64,000 nt of DNA from Pseudomonas sp. MMS21 TM103 (GCF_022132145.1 NZ_JAJISP010000008.1:186001-250000), one strand, 5' to 3'. Shown: positions 38,340-48,115, counted from the first letter of the stretch. The notes: generated by a model from the letters alone, not told the origin. A program made the numbers and translations.

Positions 38340-39488
38340 ATGACTTCCGCATTGCCCTATTGGCGCCTGTCCGGTTTCTATTTCTTCTATTTCGCGTTGC
38401 TCGGCGCCACGGCGCCGTTTCTGGCGCTGTACTTCGATCACCTGGGCTTTTCCGCCGCCCGCATCGGCGAGCTGATCGCGATTCCCATGCTGATGCGTTG
38501 TATCGCGCCCAATATCTGGGGCTGGCTGGGTGACTACAGCGGCCAGCGCCTGGCGATCGTGCGCTTTGGCGCGTTCTGCACGCTGCTGTGCTTTGCCGGC
38601 ATCTTCATCAGCCAGAGCTACGCCTGGCTGGCCCTGATCATGGGGCTGCACGCGTTCTTCTGGCATGCGGTGCTGCCGCAATTTGAAGTCATCACCTTCG
38701 CTCATCTCAAGGAGCAGGCGCCGCGCTACAGCAAGATTCGCCTGTGGGGCAGCATCGGCTTTATCGTCGCGGTGGTCGGTCTGGGCAAACTGTTCGAACT
38801 GCTCAGCCTGGATGCCTATCCCTGGGCGCTGATCCTGATCATGGCTGGCATCGTGCTGAGCAGTTGGTGGGTGCCCAACGCCGAGCCGTGCATGCGCCCC
38901 AATGCGCTGGGCGATGGCGGCTTTATCCAGCAGTTACGCCGCCCCGGCATCCTGGCGTTTTACCTCAGCGTGGGGCTGATGCAACTGAGCAACGGCCCGT
39001 ACTACACCTTCCTGACCTTGCACCTGGAGTCGCTGGGCTATTCGCGCGGCCTGATCGGCCAACTCTGGGCTCTCGGGGTATTGGCGGAGATCGTGCTGTT
39101 CATGGTCATGGCCCAGCTGCTGGCACGTTATTCGTTGCGCAGCGTGCTGTTGGCCAGCTTTCTGATCACCGCCGTGCGCTGGTTGCTGCTGGGCAACCTG
39201 GCCGATCATCTGCTGATATTGTTGTTCGCCCAGTTGATGCATGCCGCGACTTTTGGCAGTTTTCATGCGGCGGCCATCCACTTCGTGCAGCGCAGTTTCG
39301 CCGATCGCCAGCAGGGCCAGGGGCAGGCCTTGTATGCTGCACTGACCGGGGTTGGCGGCGCCCTGGGCGCGCTCTATTCCGGTTATAGCTGGAACAGCAT
39401 CGGCCCGGCCTGGACGTTCGCCATTGCCAGCCTGATCGCCCTGGTCGCGGCCATCACTGCCACGCGCATGCACGAGCCACGGCCATGA
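38340..39488 (+). CDS. MFS transporter (HcaT/MFS_1-like)
   Basis: A 382-residue inner-membrane protein with about 12 transmembrane helices. It opens LPYWRLSGFYFFYFALLGATAPFLALYF, has the loop motif GWLGDYSGQRL between helices 2 and 3 and KIRLWGSIGFIVAV in helix 5, all typical of the phenylpropionate permease-like MFS group. The substrate is unknown. It lies between aroC and mtnD, as PA1682 does. Its ATG follows GGCCAGG weakly, and transcription may continue from aroC. Confidence 0.85.
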   Translation: MTSALPYWRLSGFYFFYFALLGATAPFLALYFDHLGFSAARIGELIAIPMLMRCIAPNIWGWLGDYSGQRLAIVRFGAFCTLLCFAGIFISQSYAWLALIMGLHAFFWHAVLPQFEVITFAHLKEQAPRYSKIRLWGSIGFIVAVVGLGKLFELLSLDAYPWALILIMAGIVLSSWWVPNAEPCMRPNALGDGGFIQQLRRPGILAFYLSVGLMQLSNGPYYTFLTLHLESLGYSRGLIGQLWALGVLAEIVLFMVMAQLLARYSLRSVLLASFLITAVRWLLLGNLADHLLILLFAQLMHAATFGSFHAAAIHFVQRSFADRQQGQGQALYAALTGVGGALGALYSGYSWNSIGPAWTFAIASLIALVAAITATRMHEPRP

Positions 39489-39570
39489 GCCGGTCGTGCA
39501 GGATGTCATTGGGTTTTGGCTCGCAGCGTGCCTTTACCCAGCCTACGGATAACCAACGAGAATTCTGACC

Positions 39571-40116
39571 ATGAGCAGCCTGAGCGTCTATCACGAGTCT
39601 TCTGCCGATTTGCCGAACAAGGTACTGACCCACCTGGAAGATATCGCCAGCACCCTGGCTGCCGTCGGGGTGCATTTCGACCGCTGGCAGGCTTCGGCGC
39701 CGCTTGAACCTGGCTGCAGCCAGGAGCAGGTGATCGCCGCCTACCGTCCGCAGATCGAGCAACTGATGAGCGAGCGCGGCTATGTCGCGGTTGATGTGGT
39801 CAGCGTGAGCGATGACCACCCGGACAAAGCCGTGATGCGCGCCAAGTTTCTCGACGAGCATCGGCATGCCGAGGACGAAGTACGTTTTTTCGTGGTGGGC
39901 AGCGGGCTGTTCAGCCTGCATATCGATGATTACGTCTTCGCCGTGTTGTGCGAAAAGGGCGACCTGATCTCGGTGCCGGCCGGCATGCGGCACTGGTTCG
40001 ACATGGGTGAGCATCCGCACTTCGTGATGATCCGCCTGTTCGGCAACGCTGACGGCTGGGTCGGCGAGTTCACCGGTGATGATATCGCCAGCCGTTTTCC
40101 GCGGCTGGATGACTGA
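39571..40116 (+). CDS. mtnD: Acireductone dioxygenase
   Basis: A 181-residue cupin enzyme of the methionine salvage pathway, converting acireductone and oxygen to 2-keto-4-methylthiobutyrate and formate (Fe form). Metal ligands are H97, H99 and E103 in EHRHAEDEVRFF and H141 in AGMRHWFDMG. A good RBS region (AACGAGAA) precedes the ATG. In P. aeruginosa it is flanked by mtnB and mtnC; neither is present here, since only 82 nt separate it from the MFS gene and a small membrane protein follows. Confidence 0.95.
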   Translation: MSSLSVYHESSADLPNKVLTHLEDIASTLAAVGVHFDRWQASAPLEPGCSQEQVIAAYRPQIEQLMSERGYVAVDVVSVSDDHPDKAVMRAKFLDEHRHAEDEVRFFVVGSGLFSLHIDDYVFAVLCEKGDLISVPAGMRHWFDMGEHPHFVMIRLFGNADGWVGEFTGDDIASRFPRLDD

Positions 40117-40235
40117 TTCGCCGCTTGATGGCTGCTACTGTTCCTCGCCGCAGGGCCTGGACAACATAACGCTTGCGGAACTCCGGGCATCGATGGCTAT
40201 CCTAGATGGGCAACCCTTCACACAGGAGTGTCCTC

Positions 40236-40427
40236 ATGGGTTCTACAATGAATGGCCTTGTCGGCCTGGTTATTCTGGTTCTAAGCATCTGGGCCATTAT
40301 CAATATCGTCAAAAGCAACACCGAGGTCGGCAAGAAAGTGCTCTGGGTGTTGTTGATCCTGTTTCTGCCGGTGATCGGTCTGATCATCTGGGCGCTGATG
40401 GGGCCGCGTGGCAACGTCCGTTTCTAG
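40236..40427 (+). CDS. Small PLDc_N-type two-helix membrane protein
   Basis: A 63-residue protein with two hydrophobic helices (GLVGLVILVLSIWAIINIV and KVLWVLLILFLPVIGLIIWALMG) around a charged turn with KSNTEVGKK, ending GPRG. This is the short domain found at the N-terminus of cardiolipin synthases (PLDc_N), here alone. CAGGAGTG precedes the ATG at the right distance. Function is unknown; such proteins are often envelope-stress associated. Confidence 0.8.
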   Translation: MGSTMNGLVGLVILVLSIWAIINIVKSNTEVGKKVLWVLLILFLPVIGLIIWALMGPRGNVRF

Positions 40428-40532
40428 ACGTATGGCTCGCCAGATCGTTTGGGGGGTGTTGGCCTGGCGGGGTCCACCCGGCTCCAGCTAGGCCTGCGAC
40501 TCCCTGGCCTTGCCGCTTGATGCTTCTGCTCA

Positions 40533-40562
40533 GGTGGGGACGCGCATTCGCGCGTCCCCACC
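40533..40562. terminator. Strong hairpin between the convergent PLDc_N and ogt genes
   Basis: GGTGGGGACGCGC and its exact complement form 13-bp arms with a 4-base loop, 8 nt past the ogt stop. There is no good T run, so it may act as a Rho-assisted barrier for both directions. Confidence 0.55.
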
Positions 40563-40569
40563 GCCTGCC

Positions 40570-41067
40570 TCACAGGGCCAGGGTTGCCTGCTCCGGTAAC
40601 TGCGCCCCTTCCAGCTGCAACAGCAACGCCTTGCGCGCCAGGCCACCGGCATAGCCGGTCAGGCTGCCGTCGCGACCGATTACCCGGTGGCAGGGAATGA
40701 TTACCGCGATAGGGTTGGCGCCATTGGCCGCGCCGACCGCGCGCACCGCCTTGGGCCGGGCGATCTGTTCGGCCAGGGCGCTGTAACTGCTGGTCCGGCC
40801 GAAAGGAATGCCCTGTAACGCCTGCCAAACCGCCTGTTGAAAGGCCGTGCCGTGCGGCGCCAGGCGCAGTTCGAAGCGTTGCCGGCGACCGGCGAAGTAG
40901 TCGTCGAGTTGCCGGCACACCTCATCCAGTTCGTCGGCCGCGGTGTGCCAGTGCTCGGCGATCTGCCAGGGCTTGGCGTCTATCTCCACCAACAGTTGCT
41001 GCAACCCCGTTTCATCGCCGGCCAGCAGCAGGCGGCCGATGGGGCTGTGGTGGTAGCGGTAGTACAT
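40570..41067 (-). CDS. ogt: Methylated-DNA--protein-cysteine methyltransferase
   Basis: A 165-residue suicide repair protein that moves alkyl groups from O6-methylguanine to its own cysteine. The active site is PCHRVIG near residue 125, preceded by the helix-turn-helix region RTSSYSALAEQIARPKAVRAVGAANGANP, broken here only by naming its ends RTSSYSALAEQ and GAANGANP. The size fits Ogt rather than the larger Ada. It starts 6 nt after the stop of the AlkA-like gene, forming a direct/base-excision alkylation repair pair. Confidence 0.94.
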   Translation of the reverse strand: MYYRYHHSPIGRLLLAGDETGLQQLLVEIDAKPWQIAEHWHTAADELDEVCRQLDDYFAGRRQRFELRLAPHGTAFQQAVWQALQGIPFGRTSSYSALAEQIARPKAVRAVGAANGANPIAVIIPCHRVIGRDGSLTGYAGGLARKALLLQLEGAQLPEQATLAL

Positions 41068-41073
41068 GGCTGT

Positions 41074-41961
41074 TCACCTCTGCGAATAGTCGTGCCACAG
41101 GTGGGCGGCGGCGTAGGCGCGCCACGGTCGCCAGGCTTCGGCGCGGGCCTTGAGTTGCCTGGCGTCGATGCCGTCAGCGCCCCACAGTGGCGCTTTCAGC
41201 AGACCCAGGTCGCTGGCGGGAAAGGCGTCGGCTGCACCGAAGGCGCGCAGGGCAATGTATTCGGCGGTCCAGGGACCGATGCCGGGCAGGGCGCAGAGCC
41301 GTTCGATCAGGCCTTCGCTGCCATGCCGCAGGTCCAGGTGCAACGCGCCGCTGGCGACCAGTCCGGCGAAGTGCTGCAGCGTCTGCACGCGCTTACCCGG
41401 CATGCCGATGCCATCCAGGTTGGCGCCGGCGATTGCCGCGGCGCTGGGGAACAGGCGATCGAGGCCGGTGCCGTCGCTCACCGGTAACGGCTCGCCCAGG
41501 CGGGTGACCAGGCGCCCGCTGATGGTCACCGCGGCTTTTACCGTGACCTGCTGGCCGACGATGGCCCGCACCGCCTGCTCGAAGGGGTCGAAGGCCGTCG
41601 GCAGGCGTAGCCCCGGATTGCGGGCGACCAGCGTGGCCAGATAGGGGTCCTGGGCGAAATGTCTGCCGATGCGCTGCGGTTCGGCATCCAGGTCGAACAT
41701 GCGCCGCACCCGCTGCTGTAATTCAGGCAGACAGGGGATGGCCGAGGCGCTATAGCTCAAGGCCAGGGCGTCATGCCCGGGCTGCGGGCTTACGCTGAAC
41801 CAGCCGCTGACGTTTGCCAGCCGGAAGCTGCGCCAATAACGCTCGCGGCTCAGCCGTTCGACGCCCGCCAGGGCGCGCAGGGCGAAGTGATCGTGGAACT
41901 GCTGCCAGTCCCAAGGGGCGTTGTAGGGCAGCAGCAGGGTTGCTTGCGAAGGGTTATTCAT
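41074..41961 (-). CDS. alkA: AlkA-type DNA-3-methyladenine glycosylase
   Basis: A 295-residue helix-hairpin-helix-GPD glycosylase that removes alkylated purines. The N-terminal AlkA-like domain is followed by FEQAVRAIVGQQVTVKAA and the HhH motif LCALPGIGPWTAEYIALRA; the catalytic aspartate is in AFPASDLGLL. The ATG at 41961 gives a normal length. Together with ogt directly downstream it forms an alkylation defence operon; no Ada regulator is adjacent. Confidence 0.92.
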   Translation of the reverse strand: MNNPSQATLLLPYNAPWDWQQFHDHFALRALAGVERLSRERYWRSFRLANVSGWFSVSPQPGHDALALSYSASAIPCLPELQQRVRRMFDLDAEPQRIGRHFAQDPYLATLVARNPGLRLPTAFDPFEQAVRAIVGQQVTVKAAVTISGRLVTRLGEPLPVSDGTGLDRLFPSAAAIAGANLDGIGMPGKRVQTLQHFAGLVASGALHLDLRHGSEGLIERLCALPGIGPWTAEYIALRAFGAADAFPASDLGLLKAPLWGADGIDARQLKARAEAWRPWRAYAAAHLWHDYSQR

Positions 41962-42237
41962 GCCTGGACGATAACCCCGGTGCGGAGCACTTGTCTGCGC
42001 CAAACTGACTTTCAAAGCGGGCTGTACTCGTTCGCGGTTGTCAGTCGAGTTTGTAGGGGGGAGTGGCCTGCCGATGGGCTTCTGTACGAGGCCGTTTTCC
42101 CCGGCAACCCAGAATTTCTCTCGATAACGCTGCGATTCGCCGCGCTGTGGCGCTAGACTTGCTGCGCGTTGCCCTTGTAGTGAGCGGCGCCGCCCCCATC
42201 TTTTGATTTCTTCTTTTTACAGGTGCGTGCAATTTTT

Positions 42238-43170
42238 ATGAGTACTGCTCTGTCCATCCGGCAGTTGACCAAAACCTACGGCAATGGCTTCCAGGCTCTG
42301 CATGGCATCGATCTGGATGTCGCCGAAGGGGATTTCTTCGCCTTGCTCGGCCCCAATGGCGCCGGCAAATCCACCACCATCGGCATCCTCTCGACCCTGG
42401 TGACCAAGACCAGCGGCACGGTGAATGTGTTTGGCCATGACCTGGACAAGCAGCCGTCGGCGCTCAAGCGCTGTCTCGGCGTGGTGCCGCAGGAGTTCAA
42501 TTTCAACCAGTTCGAGAAGGTCTTCGACATCGTCGTGACCCAGGCGGGTTATTACGGGATTCCCGCGCGCATCGCCAAGGAGCGTGCCGAGCAGTACCTC
42601 AACCAGTTGGGGCTGTGGGACAAGCGCAATGTGCCCTCGCGCGAACTGTCCGGCGGGATGAAACGCCGTTTGATGATCGCGCGCGCCCTGGTTCACCAGC
42701 CACGCTTGCTGATCCTCGATGAGCCGACCGCAGGCGTCGACATCGAATTGCGTCGCTCGATGTGGAGTTTTCTCACCGAGCTGAACCAGCAAGGCATCAC
42801 CATCATCCTCACCACCCATTATCTGGAGGAGGCCGAGCAGTTGTGCCGCAACATCGGCATCATCGATCACGGCCGCATCGTCGAGAACACCAGCATGCGC
42901 GAATTGCTGAAGAAGCTGCATGTGGAGACCTTCTTGCTCGACTTGAAAGAATCGTTACTGGTGCCGCCGCATTTGATCGGTTATCCGGCGCAACTGCTCG
43001 ACCATCACACCCTGGAAGTGCAAATCGACAAGAGTCAGGGCATTACCGAACTGTTCCGCCAACTGGCCCAGCAGCACATCGAGGTCCTCAGCTTGCGCAA
43101 TAAGACCAATCGCCTGGAAGAGCTGTTCGTCTCCCTGGTCGAGAAGAACCTGGCGAAGGTAGCAGTATGA
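42238..43170 (+). CDS. ABC exporter ATP-binding protein (YadG-like)
   Basis: A 310-residue ABC ATPase of the drug/polymer exporter (ABC-2, CcmA/YadG) class. Walker A is LLGPNGAGKSTT (about 35-46), the Q loop is VVPQEFNFN, the signature LSGGMKRRL and Walker B LLILDEPTAGVD. A C-terminal extension after the H loop (THYLEEAEQL) is usual in this class. The start at 42238 follows AGGTG. It overlaps the permease gene by ATGA, so the two form a two-gene exporter; substrate unknown. Confidence 0.92.
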   Translation: MSTALSIRQLTKTYGNGFQALHGIDLDVAEGDFFALLGPNGAGKSTTIGILSTLVTKTSGTVNVFGHDLDKQPSALKRCLGVVPQEFNFNQFEKVFDIVVTQAGYYGIPARIAKERAEQYLNQLGLWDKRNVPSRELSGGMKRRLMIARALVHQPRLLILDEPTAGVDIELRRSMWSFLTELNQQGITIILTTHYLEEAEQLCRNIGIIDHGRIVENTSMRELLKKLHVETFLLDLKESLLVPPHLIGYPAQLLDHHTLEVQIDKSQGITELFRQLAQQHIEVLSLRNKTNRLEELFVSLVEKNLAKVAV

Positions 43171-43961
43171 GCACGGCTTATGTGAATACCGAGTTCGCCG
43201 CCAACATGGTCGCGTTGCGTACCATCGTCTACCGCGAGATCCGCCGCTTCACCCGTATCTGGCCGCAGACCCTGCTGCCGCCGGCAATCACCATGGTTCT
43301 GTACTTCGTCATCTTCGGCAACCTGATCGGCCGGCAGATCGGCGACATGGGCGGCTTCACCTACATGGAATACATAGTGCCGGGACTGATCATGATGTCG
43401 GTGATCACCAACTCCTACGGCAACGTGGTGTCGAGCTTCTTCGGCAGCAAATTCCAGCGTTCAATCGAGGAGCTGATGGTCTCGCCGGTGTCGCCGCACA
43501 TCATCCTCATCGGCTATGTGGCTGGCGGTGTGTTGCGCGGCCTGGCGGTAGGCTTGATCGTCACCCTGTTGTCGCTGTTCTTCACCCAGTTGCAGGTGCA
43601 TCACCTCGGCGTGACCGTGCTGGTGGTGTTGCTGACCGCGACAATTTTCGCCATGGGCGGCTTCATCAACGCGGTATTTGCGCGCAACTTCGACGATATT
43701 TCGATCATTCCGACCTTTGTCCTGACCCCGCTGACCTACCTGGGCGGGGTGTTCTACTCGATCAGCCTGCTGCCGCCATTCTGGCAGACGGTGTCGCTGG
43801 TCAACCCGGTGCTGCACATGGTCAATGCGTTTCGCTACGGCATTCTTGGCGTGTCGGACATTCGCATCGGTGTCGCCATCGGTTTCATGCTGATAGCCAC
43901 CGCAGTGCTCTATGGCGTGTGCATTCGCCTGCTGGTCAGCGGACGTGGCATGCGTCAGTAG
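43167..43961 (+). CDS. ABC-2 type permease (YadH-like)
   Basis: A 264-residue inner-membrane protein with six transmembrane helices. The ABC-2 features are the N-terminal amphipathic REIRRFTRIWPQTLLPP, then YIVPGLIMMSVITNSYGN, FQRSIEELMVSPVSP and VLTPLTYLGGVFYSISLLP. It should pair as a homodimer with the preceding ATPase. The family exports drugs, glycolipids or polysaccharides; E. coli YadH is itself uncharacterised. Confidence 0.92.
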   Translation: MSTAYVNTEFAANMVALRTIVYREIRRFTRIWPQTLLPPAITMVLYFVIFGNLIGRQIGDMGGFTYMEYIVPGLIMMSVITNSYGNVVSSFFGSKFQRSIEELMVSPVSPHIILIGYVAGGVLRGLAVGLIVTLLSLFFTQLQVHHLGVTVLVVLLTATIFAMGGFINAVFARNFDDISIIPTFVLTPLTYLGGVFYSISLLPPFWQTVSLVNPVLHMVNAFRYGILGVSDIRIGVAIGFMLIATAVLYGVCIRLLVSGRGMRQ

Positions 43962-44060
43962 CGATTATTTTTTGAAATAAATATCGGGAAACATCTCGAA
44001 CGGCTGAAGCGCGCGGCGAGGCCGTTAGACTCAGCCGCTATGGCATTACTGGGGTTGTCT

Positions 44061-45092
44061 ATGTCTGCCCGTCCGCGCTTTCTATTTGCAGCATCGCTGT
44101 TACTGCTCTCGGCCGTTTGGCCATTGGCGCATGCGGCTGAAGGCCCCTTGGTCGAAGTCGTGCCGGTGGAAAAAGCCCTGGTGCGCGACGAGCTGATCAC
44201 CTTCGGCTCGCTGCGCTCCGATGAGTCGGTGATGATTCGTCCGGAAATCGAAGGGCGTCTGGCATCCTTGCATTTCCGCGAAGGCCAGGCCGTCGCTGCC
44301 GGAACCTTGCTGGTCAGCCTGGACGATGCCATTGCCCGAGCCGAGCGGGCCCAAGCGCAGGCCAATCTGTTTCTGGCGGAGAAAAACCATCAGCGTGCGC
44401 AGAGGTTGTTCCAGCGCGGCGCCAGCAATGCCCAAGCGCTGGATGAAGCCAATGCCCAGCAGCAGGTTGCCCGCGCCAGCCTGGCGTTGGCCCAGGCGCG
44501 CCTGGACAAAACCCGGATTCATGCACCGCACAGCGGGGTCCTGGGCCTGCGTCATGTCAGCCCGGGCGACTACCTGAGTGCCGGCCAGGATATCGTCAAC
44601 CTGGAGGTGCTCGATCCGCTCAAGGTCGACTTCCGCATCCCGCAGAAGGCCGTCAGCCAGATTCGCCTGCAGCAGAGCATCGAGATCAGCCTCGACGCCT
44701 ATCCGGGCGAGCGTTTCAGCGGCGAGATCTACGCCATCAACCCGCGCCTGGATGAAGCCGGGCGCAGCCAGGCGATTCGTGCCCATATCGACAATGCCGA
44801 TGGGCGCCTGAATCCCGGCCAGTTCGTCAAGGTGTCGGTGATTCTCGCCGAACGCCCCGAGGCCCTGGTGATCCCCGAGGAAGCGGTGATGCCGGTCGGC
44901 GAGCTCCTGCTGGTCAACCTGGTGGTGGACGGCAAGGTCGAGCTGCGCGAGGTCAAGCTGGGCAAGCGTAGCGCCGGCACCGTCGAGGTGCGCGAAGGCC
45001 TGGTCGGTGATGAAACCGTGATCAGCGCCGGCTGGCAGAAGGTGCGCGCGGGCATGGCGGTGCGCACCAAGGTGGTGGAGCCTGTGCTATGA
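44061..45092 (+). CDS. RND efflux periplasmic adaptor (membrane fusion protein)
   Basis: A 343-residue exported adaptor: signal peptide (about 1-25, ending AHAAEG), beta-barrel and lipoyl half-motifs (VMIRPEIEGRLASLHFREGQAVAAG and RIHAPHSGVLGLRHVSPGDYL, shortened in function to EGRLASLHFREGQAV), a helical hairpin and the C-terminal membrane-proximal domain. It links an inner-membrane RND pump to an outer-membrane channel. The ATG at 44061 is chosen to give a compact signal peptide; 44040 is possible. It overlaps the permease gene by 4 nt. Confidence 0.9.
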   Translation: MSARPRFLFAASLLLLSAVWPLAHAAEGPLVEVVPVEKALVRDELITFGSLRSDESVMIRPEIEGRLASLHFREGQAVAAGTLLVSLDDAIARAERAQAQANLFLAEKNHQRAQRLFQRGASNAQALDEANAQQQVARASLALAQARLDKTRIHAPHSGVLGLRHVSPGDYLSAGQDIVNLEVLDPLKVDFRIPQKAVSQIRLQQSIEISLDAYPGERFSGEIYAINPRLDEAGRSQAIRAHIDNADGRLNPGQFVKVSVILAERPEALVIPEEAVMPVGELLLVNLVVDGKVELREVKLGKRSAGTVEVREGLVGDETVISAGWQKVRAGMAVRTKVVEPVL

Positions 45093-48000
45093 CGCTGTCG
45101 GATATCTGCATCCGCCGGCCGGTGTTCGCCACCGTACTCTCGCTGATCGTGGTGCTGCTCGGCCTGATGGCCTATCAGCGCCTGAGCGTACGGGAGTACC
45201 CGAACATCGACGTGCCCATCGTCACGGTCAACGTCAGCTATCCCGGCGCCAGCCCGGAAATCATGGAGTCCCAGGTCGCCCAGCCGATCGAGGATGTGCT
45301 CTCGGGCATCGAGGGGCTGGATTTCGTCAGTTCCATCAGCCGTTCGGAGAACACCCAGATCACCGCACAGTTCCGCCTCGGCAGCAATTCCGATGAAGCG
45401 GCCAACGACGTGCGCGACCGGCTCGGCCGGGTGCGTGGGCTGCTGCCGGACGAGATCAACGAGCCCATCGTGCAGAAGGTCGAGGCCGATGCCCAGCCGG
45501 TGATCTGGCTGGCGTCCTACAGCGAACGCTACAGCGCCATGGAGATCACCGATGTGCTGGAACGGGTGATCAAGGACCGCCTGCAGACCATCCCCGGCGT
45601 CGCCGAGGTGCAGATCCGCGGCGGCCGCACCCTGGCCATGCGCATCTGGCTCGACCCGGAAAAACTCGCCGCGCACAACCTCACCGTGCAGGACGTCGAA
45701 GACGCCCTGCGCCGACAGAACGTGGAGATCCCCGCCGGGCGCATCGAGTCGCAAGAGCGCGAATTCACCGTGCTCTCGGAAACCGACCTGAATACCCCGC
45801 AGCAATTCAATGAGCTGATTCTCGATGACTCGAAGGGCTATCTGCTGCGCCTGGCCGATGTCGGCTATGCCGAGATAGGCCCGCAGAGCGAGCGAAGCAT
45901 CGTGCGCTTCAAGGGCCGCCCGGCGGTGTCCATGGGGGTGATCAAGCAGGCCACGGCCAACCCGCTGGATATCTCCGACGGCCTGAGCGCGGCCCTGCCG
46001 GAGGTGCGTACCCTGCTGCCGGACGGCATGCACCTGGTGGTGGCCCATGACAGCTCGCTGTTCATTCGCGAGTCGATCGACAACGTCTTCATCACCATCT
46101 GGGAAGCGGTGGCGCTGGTCATCCTGATCATTTTCATTTTCCTGCGATCTCTACGCGCCACCCTCATTCCGCTGGTGACCATCCCGGTATCGCTGATTGG
46201 TGCCTTCGCCCTGATGAGCCTGATGGGCTTCACCATCAATACCCTGACGCTGCTGGCCATGGTCTTGGCGATAGGTCTGGTGGTGGACGACGCCATCGTC
46301 ATGCTGGAGAACATCCACCGGCATATCGAAGAAGGCATGCTGCCCATGCAGGCGGCGCTCAAGGGCAGCCGCGAGATCGCCTTCGCGGTGATCGCCATGA
46401 CCCTGACCCTGGCCGCGGTGTTCGCCCCCATCGGCTTTATGCAGGGCACCACCGGCAAACTGTTCACCGAGTTCGCCTGGACCCTGGCTGGCGCTGTGCT
46501 GGTCTCGGGGTTCGTTGCCCTGACCCTGACCCCGATGATGTGCGCGTTGCTGCTCAAACCGCATCAGGCGGGCGAGCGGCACAACCGCCTGTACAACTTG
46601 ATCGAGGACTTTCTCCATAGCCTGACCCTTGGCTACAAACGCCTGCTGGCGGGCGCTCTGGCGGCCTGGTGGCTGGTGGTGGGGGTGCTGGTGCTGGCCC
46701 TGCTGGCCTGCCTGTTGCTGTTCTCCGGTTTGAAGGCCGAGCTGGCACCGACCGAAGACACCAGCACCATCATCGGCGTGTTCAACGGCCCGGACGGCGC
46801 CACCATCGACTACACCGGGCGTTATGCGCGCGAGATCGAGGCGGCTTACGCGAGCATCCCGGAAACCAATCGCTACATGGTGATCGCCGGTTTCCCCACC
46901 GTGGCCCAGGGGATTTCCTTCATGAAACTGGAGGACTGGGGCGAGCGTTCGCGCAGCCAGTTCGAGATCCGCAACGCATTACTGCCAAAATTCCAGGAGA
47001 TCGCCGGGTTTCGGGCCTTTCCGGTCAATCGGCCGCCGCTCGGGCAGAGCGCGCGCAATCAGCCGGTCAACTTTGTGATCCGCTCGTCCCTGGAGTACGC
47101 CGAGCTGCAGGTCTATGTCGATGAGCTGTTGAACAGCCTGCGCGATTACCCCGGCCTGGAAAGCCTGGACAGCGATCTGAAGTTGAACGCACCACAGCTC
47201 AAGGTGGCGATCAATCGCGAGCAGGCGGTCGCAGTCGGCACCGATGTGGCGACCATCGGCCGCAGCCTGGAAAGCCTGTTCGGCAGCCGCCAGGTAACCC
47301 GCTTCAAGCAGAACGGCGAGCAGTACGACGTGCTGGTGCAATTGCAGGACGTTGATCGCAGCAACCCGCAGGATCTCGATCGCGTCTATGTGCGCGGGCG
47401 TGACGAGAGCATGGTGCAACTGTCCAACTTGATTGATGTGCGCGAGACAGTGGCGCCGCGCGAGCTCAATCACTTCAACCAGCTACGGGCGGTCACGGTG
47501 AGTGCCAACGTCGGTTCCGGCTATACCCTGGGCGAGGCCCTGGCTTTTCTGGAAAACACCGCCCGCGGGGTATTCCCACCTGACACCCAATACGACTACA
47601 CCGGTACTTCGCGTGACTTCAAGGAGTCGCGCTCAGGTATCGCGCTGATCTTCGCCCTGGCCCTGGCCTTCATCTTCCTGGTGCTGGCGGCGCAGTTCGA
47701 GAGTTTCACCGATCCGCTGATCATCCTGTTTAGCGTACCGCTGTCGATGGCCGGCGCCTTGCTGGCGCTGACTCTGTTTGGCGGCACTTTGAATATCTAC
47801 TCGCAGATTGGTCTGGTGACGCTGATCGGCTTGATTACCAAACACGGGATTCTCATCGTCGAGTTTGCCAACGTGCTGCTGCGTCAGGGGCAGGAACTGC
47901 GCAGTGCGGTCATCGCGGCCTCGGTACAGCGCCTGCGGCCGATTCTGATGACTACCGGGGCCATGGTCCTGGGTTCGTTGCCACTGGCCATCGCCACCGG

Positions 48001-48115
48001 GGCCGGTGCCGAAAGCCGTCAGCAGATCGGCTTGGTGATCGTCGGCGGTCTGCTGGTGGGCACCTTCTTCACCCTGTTTGTAATTCCAACGCTTTACATG
48101 CTGCTGCGCCGCTGA
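45089..48115 (+). CDS. RND (HAE1-type) efflux permease
   Basis: A 1008-residue proton-driven pump with 12 transmembrane helices and two large periplasmic loops. It opens SDICIRRPVFATVLSLIVVLLG, and transmembrane helix 4 carries the proton-relay pair in GLVVDDAIVMLENI. Later FLVLAAQFESFTDPLIILFSVP and LIGLITKHGILIVEF are typical of the group. The ATG overlaps the adaptor stop. No outer-membrane factor gene follows, so a shared OprM/TolC-type channel is presumably used. Substrates cannot be predicted. Confidence 0.94.
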   Translation: MTLSDICIRRPVFATVLSLIVVLLGLMAYQRLSVREYPNIDVPIVTVNVSYPGASPEIMESQVAQPIEDVLSGIEGLDFVSSISRSENTQITAQFRLGSNSDEAANDVRDRLGRVRGLLPDEINEPIVQKVEADAQPVIWLASYSERYSAMEITDVLERVIKDRLQTIPGVAEVQIRGGRTLAMRIWLDPEKLAAHNLTVQDVEDALRRQNVEIPAGRIESQEREFTVLSETDLNTPQQFNELILDDSKGYLLRLADVGYAEIGPQSERSIVRFKGRPAVSMGVIKQATANPLDISDGLSAALPEVRTLLPDGMHLVVAHDSSLFIRESIDNVFITIWEAVALVILIIFIFLRSLRATLIPLVTIPVSLIGAFALMSLMGFTINTLTLLAMVLAIGLVVDDAIVMLENIHRHIEEGMLPMQAALKGSREIAFAVIAMTLTLAAVFAPIGFMQGTTGKLFTEFAWTLAGAVLVSGFVALTLTPMMCALLLKPHQAGERHNRLYNLIEDFLHSLTLGYKRLLAGALAAWWLVVGVLVLALLACLLLFSGLKAELAPTEDTSTIIGVFNGPDGATIDYTGRYAREIEAAYASIPETNRYMVIAGFPTVAQGISFMKLEDWGERSRSQFEIRNALLPKFQEIAGFRAFPVNRPPLGQSARNQPVNFVIRSSLEYAELQVYVDELLNSLRDYPGLESLDSDLKLNAPQLKVAINREQAVAVGTDVATIGRSLESLFGSRQVTRFKQNGEQYDVLVQLQDVDRSNPQDLDRVYVRGRDESMVQLSNLIDVRETVAPRELNHFNQLRAVTVSANVGSGYTLGEALAFLENTARGVFPPDTQYDYTGTSRDFKESRSGIALIFALALAFIFLVLAAQFESFTDPLIILFSVPLSMAGALLALTLFGGTLNIYSQIGLVTLIGLITKHGILIVEFANVLLRQGQELRSAVIAASVQRLRPILMTTGAMVLGSLPLAIATGAGAESRQQIGLVIVGGLLVGTFFTLFVIPTLYMLLRR

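Noticed and set aside
36740-38341. 533-codon minus-strand open frame
   Set aside because: Antisense to aroC, composed of unlikely His/Arg-rich sequence.
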